A stretch of 64,000 bases of DNA from Kumtagia yinganensis (GTDB lineage: Bacteria > Pseudomonadota > Alphaproteobacteria > Rhizobiales > Rhizobiaceae): contig NZ_JBEBMH010000018.1 in NCBI RefSeq assembly GCF_040081985.1, positions 56,555 through 120,554 on the forward strand. The letters run 5' to 3'. Numbering within the stretch: the first letter of the stretch is position 1; every line of letters begins with the position of its first letter. A program made the position numbers and the translations under genes. Below the pieces are notes generated by a model. That model was not told the DNA's origin and did no database searches. It was given only the letters and a program-made list of their open reading frames with translations. This document shows positions 46,925 to 55,631 of the stretch, in pieces.

Positions 46925-47557
46925 ATGAACAAGCTGCTAATGATAGTGGCGTTGGCCGGCTCGGTCATCGCACCGGCAACAGTCATGGTCGCAGAGGAAA
47001 GCCTGTCCGCCAAGGATGTGCTCCCGGCCGGCAGCGTCAGCCAGGCCGACGGCCTTGCCGCCTGGAGCCGCGTCGAGGCGGTGATCACCCATCCGCGCTG
47101 TGCGAATTGTCACGTCGACGAAGGGGGCATACCGCTGTGGACGCCGGCGGGAGAGACCAAGACGAGGCCGCATGGCATGAACATCCACGCCGGCATAAGC
47201 CGTATCGGCGCCGAATCGATCGCCTGCTCCACCTGCCATGTGACCTCGACCCTGGCCAATCCTCCGGCGCCGGCGCCGCCGCACGCCGGCATCGACTGGC
47301 AACTCGCTCCCGTCGAATTCCTCTGGGTTGGCAAGACGGGCGCCGAAATATGCGCGCAACTCAAGGATCCCGAGCGCAATGGCGGGCGCGATGTTGCGGG
47401 CCTGATCGAACATCTGCGCCACGATGCGTCATTGAGCGGCTTCATCCCACGCGCGTGGGAACCGGGCCAAGGCCGCAGCACGCCGCCCGGCACCTTCGAG
47501 GAGCATGTGAAGGACGTGGCCGAATGGGGTGCGGCCGGACAGCCTTGTCCGCAATGA
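46925..47557 (+). CDS. Diheme cytochrome c, electron acceptor of the hydroxylase
   Basis: A 210-residue periplasmic protein. A signal peptide of about 22 residues is followed by two heme-binding sites: C59-A-N-C62-H63 and C101-S-T-C104-H105. It lies 9 bases after the large-subunit gene. In related three-gene sets a cytochrome takes electrons from the [2Fe-2S] subunit. The spacing and length fit a diheme protein rather than a monoheme one. Confidence 0.85.
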   Translation: MNKLLMIVALAGSVIAPATVMVAEESLSAKDVLPAGSVSQADGLAAWSRVEAVITHPRCANCHVDEGGIPLWTPAGETKTRPHGMNIHAGISRIGAESIACSTCHVTSTLANPPAPAPPHAGIDWQLAPVEFLWVGKTGAEICAQLKDPERNGGRDVAGLIEHLRHDASLSGFIPRAWEPGQGRSTPPGTFEEHVKDVAEWGAAGQPCPQ

Positions 47558-47645
47558 CCGAGCCGATGACCTGCGTGTCGATCTCTCTGGCGTAGCAGGC
47601 AGCCCTTTTTCTTCGCAGAACCGACGGCGGGGCCTAGCCTCTGCC

Positions 47646-50600
47646 CTACGCCGCCTTCGTCGCCAGCCGCGCCAGTTGCGCCATCACCACCGCCGAGCCC
47701 GCGAGACGCTTCTCCGGGTTTGGCCAGTCGCGGATGAAGACCACGCTCTGGTCGGGCCTGATCTTCGCCATCGAACCCTGCTCGCCGATGTAACGCACCA
47801 ACCCGGCCGGGTCAGCGAATTCGCGCTTGCGGAAATGTATGACGACACCCTTTGGCCCCGCATCCAGCTTCTCGACATTGGCCCTGCGGCAAAGACCCTT
47901 GATGAAGACGATCTTCAACAGATGCTCGACCTCCTGTGGCAGTGGGCCGAAGCGGTCGATGAGTTCGGCGGCGAAGGCATCGATCTCCTCCGGCGTGTCG
48001 AGATCGGCCAGCCGGCGGTAGAGCGCCAGCCGCAGTTGCAGGTCGGGAACGTATGTCTCCGGGATCATCACCGCCGTGCCGATGGCGATCTGCGGCGACC
48101 AGTCGCCGTCCAGAACTTCGCCGGAACCGCGGATTTCGGCCACCGCCTCCTCCAGCATCTGCTGGTAAAGCTCGAAGCCGACCTCCTTGATATGGCCGGA
48201 CTGTTCCTCGCCCAGAAGATTGCCGGCGCCGCGAATGTCGAGGTCGTGGCTGGCAAGCTGGAAGCCGGCGCCCAGCGTATCCAGCGACTGCAGCACTTTA
48301 AGCCGCCGGTCGGCGGTATCGGTCAGCTTGCGGTTGGCGGGCAGCGTGAACAACGCATAGGCACGGGTCTTGGAGCGCCCAACGCGGCCGCGCAACTGGT
48401 AGAGCTGTGCCAGACCGAACATGTCGGCGCGGTGGACGATCAACGTGTTGGCAGTCGGGATATCGAGACCGGACTCGACGATGGTGGTCGACAGCAGCAC
48501 GTCGTACTGGCCGTCATAAAAGGCGTTCATGATGTCGTCGAGCTCGCCCGGCGGCATTTGGCCGTGCGCCGTCGCCACCTTCAGTTCCGGCACCGAGGCG
48601 TGCAGAAAGTCCCGCACCTCGGCGAGGTCGGCGATGCGCGGCACGACGTAAAAGCTCTGGCCGCCGCGATAACGCTCGCGCAGCAGCGTCTCGCGCACCA
48701 CCAAGGGGTCGAAGGGCGAGATGAAGGTGCGCACCGCCAACCGGTCGACCGGCGGCGTGGCGATCAGCGACAGTTCGCGCACGCCGGTCAGCGCCAGTTG
48801 CAGCGTGCGCGGGATCGGAGTCGCCGACAGCGTCAGCACATGCACGTCGCTCTTCAGTTCCTTCAGCCGCTCTTTGTGCTTGACGCCAAAGTGCTGCTCC
48901 TCGTCGATGATCAGCAGGCCGAGCCGCTTGAAGGTGATCGAGGAGCCGAGCAGCGCATGCGTGCCGACGACGATGTCGACGCTACCGTCAGCCAAGCCCT
49001 TTTTCGTTTCCGCGAGTTCCTTGGCCGGCACCATGCGCGAGGCCTGGCGCACCACCAGCGGCAGGCCGGAAAAGCGCTGGCTGAAGGTCTTGTAGTGCTG
49101 GCGCGACAGCAGCGTCGTCGGCACGACGACAGCGACCTGAAAACCCTCCATCGCGGCGAGGAAGGCGCCGCGGAGCGCCACCTCGGTCTTGCCGAAACCC
49201 ACGTCGCCGCAGATCAGCCGATCCATCGGCTTGCCAGCGGAAAGATCGTCCATCACTGAATCGATCGCCCGCTGCTGGTCGTCGGTCTCCTCGTAAGGGA
49301 ACCGCGCCGCGAACTCACCATAGACGCCTTCCGGCGGGCTGAACACAGGCGCGCCGCGCATCTGACGCTCCGCGGCAAGCTTGATCAACTGTCCGGCCAT
49401 GTCGAGCAGGCGGCGCTTCAGCTTCGCCTTGCGCACCTGCCAGGAACCGCCGCCGAGCTTGTCGAGCGGCGTCTCGGCCGCGTCGGAGCCGTAACGCGAC
49501 AGAAGTTCGATGTTCTCGACCGGCAGGAACAGCCGGTCGTCGCCGGCATAATGGATCTCCAGGCAGTCATGCGGCGCGCCGAGCGCTTCGATGGTCTTCA
49601 GCCCGACGAAGCGGCCGATACCGTGCTGCACATGGACGACGACGTCGCCCGCCGACAGCGAGGCGGCCTCGGCGATGAAGTCGGCGGCGCGCTTGCGCTT
49701 GGTCCGCCGGACCAGCCGGTCGCCCAGAATGTCTTGCTCCGCAACAACGACAAAACCGTCGGCCTCGAAGCCGGATTCCAACGGCAGAACGGTCAACCCG
49801 GCCTGCCCGGCGGTCAGTTTCTCGACATCGGCGAGCGTCGAGACCGGCTTCAGATTGCCCAGTCCGTGCTCGCCAAGGATCTGCGAAAGGCGGTCCAGGG
49901 AACCGTCCGTCCACCCCGCAACCACGACCTTGCGTTTGGCGGCCCGTAATTCGGAAATGTGATCGACCGCTGCCTGAAAAACATTGGCGTTGGGATCGGC
50001 ACGCTCGCGCTCGAAACTGCGGCCCTGGCGCGAGCCGGCATGCAGCACTTTTCTGCCGCCGGCGTCGGGCGCGGCGAAAGGCGTGAATTCGGCCGACAGG
50101 ATGTCGGGCAGTGCCGCCGAGACATCGTCCGGCGACAGGTACATTTTCCCCGGCGGCACCGGGCGGTACGGCACGGCGTCCTTCATCGCGCCGTCCACCT
50201 GCTGGCGGCGCGCCTGGTAATAATCCTCGATCAGTTTGTAGCGTTCACCGATCGCCTCGCGCGCCAGATGATCGAAGACGAAGGGTGCGTCCGGGAGATA
50301 GTCGAACAGCGTCTCCAGCCCATCGTAGAAGAAAGGCAGCCAATGCTCCATGCCGGCGAAGCGCCGGCCCTCGCTGACTGCCGCATAGAGCGCGTCGTCG
50401 CGGTTCGGCGCGCCGAATGCCTCGATGTAGCTGCGGCGAAAGCGGCTGATGGTCTCCGGCGTCAGCGCCACCTCGCTCATCGCCTGCAAGGTGATCTCGG
50501 TGCGCTGGCCGGTGGTGCGCTGGCTGGCGACGTCGAAGGCGCGGATCGAATCCAGCGTGTCGCCGAAGAAATCCAGCCGCAGCGCTTCCGCCGCCCCTGG

Positions 50601-51140
50601 CGCGAACAAGTCCAAAATTCCGCCGCGCACCGCGAACTCGCCGACCTCGCGCACGGTTGCCACGCGGTCGAAGCCGGAATTTTCCAGCCGCGAAATCAGC
50701 GCCTTCATGTCGACCTGATTGCCAGTCTTGGCACGAAAAGTCTGCGCCTCGACGGTGGCACGCGGCGGCAGGCGCTGCACCAGGGCATTGGCTGTGGTCA
50801 GGATCACGGCGCGATGCGGCTTCCTGGCCAACACAGCCATGGCGGCCATCGCCTCGACGCGGCGCGCCGTCGCATCGGCGCCCGGCGAGACGCGGTCATA
50901 GGGCAGACAGTCCCAAGCGGGAAATTCCAGTACCGGCAGGTCGGGCGCGGCGAACGCGAGCGCGTCGACAATCGCCGGCAGGCGCTGGCCGTCGCGGGCG
51001 ACGAACACCGTCACGCCGTCCGGAGCCGCTTCTTGCGACAACGCGGCAAGCGCGAAGGCTTCAAAACCTTCCGCAACGCCGTCGACGAGGACCGCGCCCG
51101 TGCTGCCGTTGCGCAGGCCGAGGGGATGGATCAGAGGCAT
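47646..51140 (-). CDS. mfd: Transcription-repair coupling factor
   Basis: A 1164-residue Mfd. The N-terminal UvrB-homology part includes EFPAWDCLPYDRVSPG. The RNA-polymerase-interacting domain follows around residue 500 (VVHVQHGIGRFVGLKTI). The helicase has GDVGFGKTE near residue 645 and DEEQHFG near 743, then the VVESGLDIPTAN and QLRGRVGRSKTRAYA motifs. It removes stalled RNA polymerase and recruits UvrA. The upstream sdhE gene ends 4 bases before the start. Confidence 0.97.
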   Translation of the reverse strand: MPLIHPLGLRNGSTGAVLVDGVAEGFEAFALAALSQEAAPDGVTVFVARDGQRLPAIVDALAFAAPDLPVLEFPAWDCLPYDRVSPGADATARRVEAMAAMAVLARKPHRAVILTTANALVQRLPPRATVEAQTFRAKTGNQVDMKALISRLENSGFDRVATVREVGEFAVRGGILDLFAPGAAEALRLDFFGDTLDSIRAFDVASQRTTGQRTEITLQAMSEVALTPETISRFRRSYIEAFGAPNRDDALYAAVSEGRRFAGMEHWLPFFYDGLETLFDYLPDAPFVFDHLAREAIGERYKLIEDYYQARRQQVDGAMKDAVPYRPVPPGKMYLSPDDVSAALPDILSAEFTPFAAPDAGGRKVLHAGSRQGRSFERERADPNANVFQAAVDHISELRAAKRKVVVAGWTDGSLDRLSQILGEHGLGNLKPVSTLADVEKLTAGQAGLTVLPLESGFEADGFVVVAEQDILGDRLVRRTKRKRAADFIAEAASLSAGDVVVHVQHGIGRFVGLKTIEALGAPHDCLEIHYAGDDRLFLPVENIELLSRYGSDAAETPLDKLGGGSWQVRKAKLKRRLLDMAGQLIKLAAERQMRGAPVFSPPEGVYGEFAARFPYEETDDQQRAIDSVMDDLSAGKPMDRLICGDVGFGKTEVALRGAFLAAMEGFQVAVVVPTTLLSRQHYKTFSQRFSGLPLVVRQASRMVPAKELAETKKGLADGSVDIVVGTHALLGSSITFKRLGLLIIDEEQHFGVKHKERLKELKSDVHVLTLSATPIPRTLQLALTGVRELSLIATPPVDRLAVRTFISPFDPLVVRETLLRERYRGGQSFYVVPRIADLAEVRDFLHASVPELKVATAHGQMPPGELDDIMNAFYDGQYDVLLSTTIVESGLDIPTANTLIVHRADMFGLAQLYQLRGRVGRSKTRAYALFTLPANRKLTDTADRRLKVLQSLDTLGAGFQLASHDLDIRGAGNLLGEEQSGHIKEVGFELYQQMLEEAVAEIRGSGEVLDGDWSPQIAIGTAVMIPETYVPDLQLRLALYRRLADLDTPEEIDAFAAELIDRFGPLPQEVEHLLKIVFIKGLCRRANVEKLDAGPKGVVIHFRKREFADPAGLVRYIGEQGSMAKIRPDQSVVFIRDWPNPEKRLAGSAVVMAQLARLATKAA

Positions 51141-51144
51141 GGAA

Positions 51145-51432
51145 TCAGCTTTGGAACGTCATCGCCTGGCGGAAGGCGACGATTTTTTTGAGGATTTCGT
51201 TTCCGTCGGGGATCGGCTGCTCGCCGGTCGCCCATGGCAAAAGCACCGTGTCGGAAATGTCGAGGAGCGCTTCATATTGGTCGAGTTCGGCGCTGGTCAA
51301 GTCGGCGATGCGCGCATCGGCAAAGGAACCAAGGATCAGGTCCATCTCGCGCATGCCGCGATGCCAGGAGCGGAAAAGCAGTTTTCTCCGCCTCGCATCC
51401 AGCCCGTCGCTCGATCGTGTGGTTCCGGTCAT
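51145..51432 (-). CDS. sdhE: Succinate dehydrogenase assembly factor SdhE
   Basis: A 95-residue protein of the SdhE/Sdh5 family. The signature RSWHRGMREMDLILGSFA near residues 20-37 contains the conserved R-G-x-x-E needed for FAD attachment to SdhA. ATG 51432 is used. It lies directly upstream of mfd, a common alphaproteobacterial pair, and beside the palindromic repeat that precedes recG. Confidence 0.9.
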   Translation of the reverse strand: MTGTTRSSDGLDARRRKLLFRSWHRGMREMDLILGSFADARIADLTSAELDQYEALLDISDTVLLPWATGEQPIPDGNEILKKIVAFRQAMTFQS

Positions 51433-51589
51433 AGGACGCCCTTTCGCCGCGCCGCGCATATAGCGTGGATAGACGGTGGTGTCAGCCTTGCGCTGTCAGC
51501 AGTCGTGCTTAACATCCTGGCGGTGAACAGCGTGCATCTCCCTACACTTCCCTATCCTGCTGGATGTGCCTTGCATCCGCCAATTGCCG

Positions 51590-51805
51590 CGTCGCACTCC
51601 GTCCAACACCCCTCATCCGACCTCGCTTCGCTCGGCCACCTTCTCCCACAAGGGGAGAAGGGAGAGCGCTGCCGCTTCGCCTCCGCAAATCTCCAATGCC
51701 GGCGATTAGCGGTGAGACCAGTGCGAAACTCCCCCTTCTCCCCTTGTGGGAGAAGGTGGCCTCGCGAAGCGAGGTCGGATGAGGGGTGCTGGACGGAACG
51801 CGACG
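51590..51805. repeat. 216-bp palindromic intergenic element
   Basis: Two arms of about 72 bp (51590-51662 and 51733-51805) are inverted copies with only a few differences. Each contains CACCCCTCATCCGACCTCGC, CCACCTTCTCCCACAAGGGG and the outer GTCGC...GCGAC. The 70-base centre is not symmetrical. It fills the divergent gap between sdhE and recG. It resembles the numerous palindromic repeats of mesorhizobial intergenic regions. Confidence 0.9.
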
Positions 51806-51815
51806 GTCAAAGCTG

Positions 51816-53924
51816 ATGCGCCCTTCCCTGCTCGATCCGCTGTTCGTCCCCATCACCTCGCTCGACGGCGTCGGCCCGAAGGTCGCCACGCTTATCGAAA
51901 AGGTCGTGCCGGCCGACCTCACCGCCCGCGAGGCGCGTGCCGGCGATCTTTTGTTCACGCTGCCCAGCAGCATCATCGACCGCCGCAACCGGCCGGGCAT
52001 CGCACTTTCCGCCGAGGGCGCCATCGTGACGCTGGATGTGCGCGTCGACCGCCACCAGCCGCCGCCGCGCGGCAACCGCTCGGCGCCATACCGTGTCTTT
52101 GTCCATGACGACACCGGCGAGATGGCGCTGACCTTCTTCCATGCCAATGCGACCTGGCTGGAGCGCACTTTGCCGGTCGGTGAGCATGTCGTGGTCAGCG
52201 GCCGGATGGAATGGTTCAACGGCCGGCCGTCGATGGTGCACCCCGACCACATCGCATTCGCCGACAAGGCGGAGGGCCTGCCGCTGGTCGAACCGGTCTA
52301 TCCGCTGACCGCCGGCCTGCATGCGAAGGTGCTGCGGCGCGCCATCGGCCAGGCATTGGCGCGCTTGCCGGCGCTGCCTGAATGGCAGGACGCCGAACTG
52401 ATGCGCCGCCAGACTTTTCCAAGCTTCGCCGACGCGCTGCGCCGGATCCACAACCCGGCCGATCCTATCGACGTATCACCAGAGGCCTCCGCGTGGCGAA
52501 GGCTTGCTTATGACGAAATCCTCGCGGGCCAGGTGTCACTGGCGCTGGTGCGCGCCAACGTGCGCAAGCGCGCCGGGCGTCCGCTGACCGGCGACGGCGC
52601 CCGTATCGGGGCGCTGCGCGACGCCCTGCCCTACCGGCTCACCGCCTCGCAGGAGCAGGCGCTCACCGAAATCGACGCCGACATGGCAAAACCCGACCGC
52701 ATGCTGCGCCTGCTGCAGGGCGATGTCGGCTCCGGCAAGACGGTGGTCGCCCTGCTCGCCATGGCGCGCGCTGTCGAGGCCGGCGGACAGGCGGCGCTGA
52801 TGGCGCCGACCGAAATTCTTGCGCGCCAGCATTTTTCGACCATCGGCCCACTGGCGGAAAAGGCCGGGCTGGCGGTCGCAGTCCTCACTGGCCGCGAAAA
52901 AGGCCGTGAGCGCGCCGGAATCATCGAGGGACTGGAGAACGGTTCGATCGACATCGTCATAGGCACCCATGCGCTGTTCCAGGAGACGGTTCGTTTCCGC
53001 GACCTCGCCTTCGCCGTCGTCGACGAACAGCACCGCTTCGGTGTCCACCAGCGGCTGGCGATCACCGCCAAGGGCGAGGCTCCCGACATGCTGGTGATGA
53101 CCGCCACCCCCATCCCGCGTACCCTGGTTCTCACCGCGTTCGGCGACATGGACGTGTCGCGGCTGACCGAAAAGCCGGCGGGCCGGCAGCCGATCCGCAC
53201 GGTCACCCTTCCTTTCGAGCGCTACGACCAGCTGGTCGGGCGGATTTCAGACGCGCTGGCCGAGGGCCAGAAAATCTACTGGATCTGCCCGCTGGTCGAA
53301 GATTCCGACGAAGTCGAACTCACCTCCGTCGAGGAACGGCACGCCGCCCTGCGCCAAGAATTCGGAGCGCGGGTCGGGCTGGTTCATGGCCGCATGTCGG
53401 GCCGCGACAAGGATGAGGCGATGCGCGCCTTCAAGCAGGGCGAGACGCGTGTGCTGGTCGCCACCACCGTCGTCGAGGTCGGCGTCGACGTCCCGGACGC
53501 CACCATCATCGTCATCGAGCACGCCGAACGATTCGGGCTCGCGCAACTGCATCAGTTGCGCGGCCGCGTCGGGCGCGGCTCGAAGGCGTCGACCTGCGTG
53601 CTGCTCTACAAGCCGCCGCTTGGCGAGACGGCGACCGCCCGCCTATCGGTGCTGCGCGAGACCGAGGACGGTTTCCGCATCGCCGAGGAGGACCTGAAGC
53701 TCCGCGGCGAAGGCGAACTTCTGGGCACGCGCCAGTCCGGCACGCCCGGCTTCCAGATCGCCCGGCTGGAGGTCCATGCCGACCTGCTGGAGATTGCGCG
53801 GGACGATGCCCGCCTGGTCCTGGCGCGCGATCCGGCGCTGGAATCGGAGCGCGGCAAGGCGATCCGCGTGCTTCTTTATCTCTTCGGCCGCGACGAGGCC
53901 GTGCGCTTGCTGCGTGCCGGCTGA
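51816..53924 (+). CDS. recG: ATP-dependent DNA helicase RecG
   Basis: A 702-residue RecG. The N-terminal wedge/OB domain includes PITSLDGVGPKVATLIEK and RNRPGIALSAEGAIVTL. Walker A is GDVGSGKT at 302-309, and the DEQH box is D403-H406 (DEQHRFGVHQR). The TATPIPRTLVL and QLRGRVGRG motifs follow. It remodels stalled forks and branches. ATG 51816 lies 11 bases after the palindromic element; there is no strong Shine-Dalgarno. The end overlaps the CatB-like gene by 49 bases. Confidence 0.96.
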   Translation: MRPSLLDPLFVPITSLDGVGPKVATLIEKVVPADLTAREARAGDLLFTLPSSIIDRRNRPGIALSAEGAIVTLDVRVDRHQPPPRGNRSAPYRVFVHDDTGEMALTFFHANATWLERTLPVGEHVVVSGRMEWFNGRPSMVHPDHIAFADKAEGLPLVEPVYPLTAGLHAKVLRRAIGQALARLPALPEWQDAELMRRQTFPSFADALRRIHNPADPIDVSPEASAWRRLAYDEILAGQVSLALVRANVRKRAGRPLTGDGARIGALRDALPYRLTASQEQALTEIDADMAKPDRMLRLLQGDVGSGKTVVALLAMARAVEAGGQAALMAPTEILARQHFSTIGPLAEKAGLAVAVLTGREKGRERAGIIEGLENGSIDIVIGTHALFQETVRFRDLAFAVVDEQHRFGVHQRLAITAKGEAPDMLVMTATPIPRTLVLTAFGDMDVSRLTEKPAGRQPIRTVTLPFERYDQLVGRISDALAEGQKIYWICPLVEDSDEVELTSVEERHAALRQEFGARVGLVHGRMSGRDKDEAMRAFKQGETRVLVATTVVEVGVDVPDATIIVIEHAERFGLAQLHQLRGRVGRGSKASTCVLLYKPPLGETATARLSVLRETEDGFRIAEEDLKLRGEGELLGTRQSGTPGFQIARLEVHADLLEIARDDARLVLARDPALESERGKAIRVLLYLFGRDEAVRLLRAG

Positions 53925-54796
53925 ACGGGCTCGTCCTTTGAAACAGGTTCGGTCAAGGAAGCGGCAGGCTGTTTCGTCCTTGGCTCTTCGGCGAGCGAGG
54001 CATCGGCCGGCACGGCTGCCGCCTTTTTTCCGGCCTCCTTCGCCCGCACCAACTCGAAGCCGTCCTTCAGCGCCTTTATGGACGCGAACTTGCCCTTGCT
54101 TCGCTCGATCTCCCCGGCTTTTTCGCGGCGTGTGATCTCTTTGATCGCGGCCGACGGATCATCGAAAGGAATGCCGGAGAGGCTTGGTCCCAGGAACTCC
54201 CACCATTTCAGCGACTTCAGCCGGGCGACCAGACCGTGATCGGCAAAGCGGTTGCGGATCAGCCTGGCCGGAACGCCGCCGACGACGGCATAGGGCTCCA
54301 CATCACGGGTGACGACAGCGCCGGCCGCGATGACTGCGCCATTGCCGATCTTGACGCCTTTCAGGATCATCACATTCGACCCGATCCACACATCGTTGCC
54401 GACGATGGTATCTTGCCCACCAGCGTCATCGTCCGGCCGTTCGAGCGTGACGAAATCTTTCATTGGCGGAAAGAACGAGAATTTGCTCTTCTGGTATTGG
54501 AAGGACGATGTGCCCAGCCAGGTAGTCGGATGGTCCGGCTCGCCGATACTGAAATTCGCGCCGATGCTGCAATAGCGGCCGATGACGGGATTGCCGCTCA
54601 CATAGGCAGGGCGCATGAACGAGTAGGCGCCGATGCGCATTCCTTGGTAACACCAGAGATCCTGGAAGCGGACGGGCGCTTCGAACTGCAGCTTGCGCCC
54701 GGGGTTCAGCTTGCATTTGCCGGTGAACACGATTCCGTGCTCGACCGCGTCTGCCAGCGACTTGAGCTCTGTCTTCGTCCATCTCGAATCCGTCAA
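53876..54796 (-). CDS. CatB-like hexapeptide O-acetyltransferase with low-complexity tail
   Basis: A 306-residue protein. The left-handed beta-helix domain is at about residues 20-195, with PVIGRYCSIGANFSIGE, the acceptor-site EPDHPTTWLGTSSFQY, and GNDVWIGSNVMILKGVKIG. This is the xenobiotic/CatB acetyltransferase type, possibly acting on a sugar. From residue 220 the C terminus is a charged Ala/Lys/Pro-rich tail. TTG 54796 has GAGGGA upstream. Its 3' end overlaps recG by 49 bases in the converging direction. Confidence 0.82.
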   Translation of the reverse strand: MTDSRWTKTELKSLADAVEHGIVFTGKCKLNPGRKLQFEAPVRFQDLWCYQGMRIGAYSFMRPAYVSGNPVIGRYCSIGANFSIGEPDHPTTWLGTSSFQYQKSKFSFFPPMKDFVTLERPDDDAGGQDTIVGNDVWIGSNVMILKGVKIGNGAVIAAGAVVTRDVEPYAVVGGVPARLIRNRFADHGLVARLKSLKWWEFLGPSLSGIPFDDPSAAIKEITRREKAGEIERSKGKFASIKALKDGFELVRAKEAGKKAAAVPADASLAEEPRTKQPAASLTEPVSKDEPVQPARSKRTASSRPKR

Positions 54797-54809
54797 TCGG
54801 CACGATCCC

Positions 54810-55538
54810 TCAATTGGTGCCGCGTTTGCGGTTGGCCACCGCAAGTTCGGCAAGCGAAATATCGATAGGCTCGCCCGCCACCGTGACCGGCAAGCGCTTG
54901 TATGGCGGCGCGACCAGGCCGGCCGAGACGATCAGCTTGGCGCCGTCCTCGATGCTCATGTCTAGCAGCACAATCTCGGAGCGATAGACATACATCAGGA
55001 AACCCGTAGTCGGGTTGGGCGTGCAAGGCATGAACACGGCGACGAGCGGATCGCCGGGCTTGTCCAGCCTCGCATTGATCTCGGTGTCCTTTTCCCCCGC
55101 GACGAAGACCAGCGACCATACGCCCTTGCGCGGATATTCAACCATCCCGACCGTGCTGAACATGTCGCTCTTGTGCGAAAGCACCGTCTCGAAAATCTGC
55201 TTCAGCGCCTTGTAGACGCCGCGCACCAGCGGCATGCGGCCGAGCAGTCCCTCGCCGAAGCGAACGATCGAGCGCCCAATGAAGTTGGCCGTCAGGAAGC
55301 CAATCATCGTGATCATGAACAGGGCCACCACCAAGCCGAAGCCGGGCACCGCGAAAGGCAGGTAATTGTCGGGATTGTAGCTGGACGGGATATAGGGCTT
55401 CACCCAGGAATCGACCCAGTGGATGAAGGTCCACGCGATGTAGGCGGTGATCGCCAGGGGCGCAATCACGATGACACCGGTGAGGAAATAATTCCTCAGC
55501 CGTGTCATGCCTGACATCTTGATCGGAACGTCGCTCAT
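54810..55538 (-). CDS. DUF502 membrane protein
   Basis: A 242-residue protein. Two membrane helices lie at about residues 17-40 and 62-88. The cytoplasmic or periplasmic rest includes GRSIVRFGEGLLGRMPLVRGVYKALKQI and FMPCTPNPTTGFLMYV, the DUF502 core. Function unknown in the family. It lies 13 bases upstream of the CatB-like gene and shares its strand. Confidence 0.88.
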   Translation of the reverse strand: MSDVPIKMSGMTRLRNYFLTGVIVIAPLAITAYIAWTFIHWVDSWVKPYIPSSYNPDNYLPFAVPGFGLVVALFMITMIGFLTANFIGRSIVRFGEGLLGRMPLVRGVYKALKQIFETVLSHKSDMFSTVGMVEYPRKGVWSLVFVAGEKDTEINARLDKPGDPLVAVFMPCTPNPTTGFLMYVYRSEIVLLDMSIEDGAKLIVSAGLVAPPYKRLPVTVAGEPIDISLAELAVANRKRGTN

Positions 55539-55631
55539 GGTCCTTCGCAGCTATTGTGCATTGCACGCCGGAATAGACCATTCCTCATGCACGGAGACAA
55601 TCCACAAACGCGGGAGCGGTTCCGAACCCTG

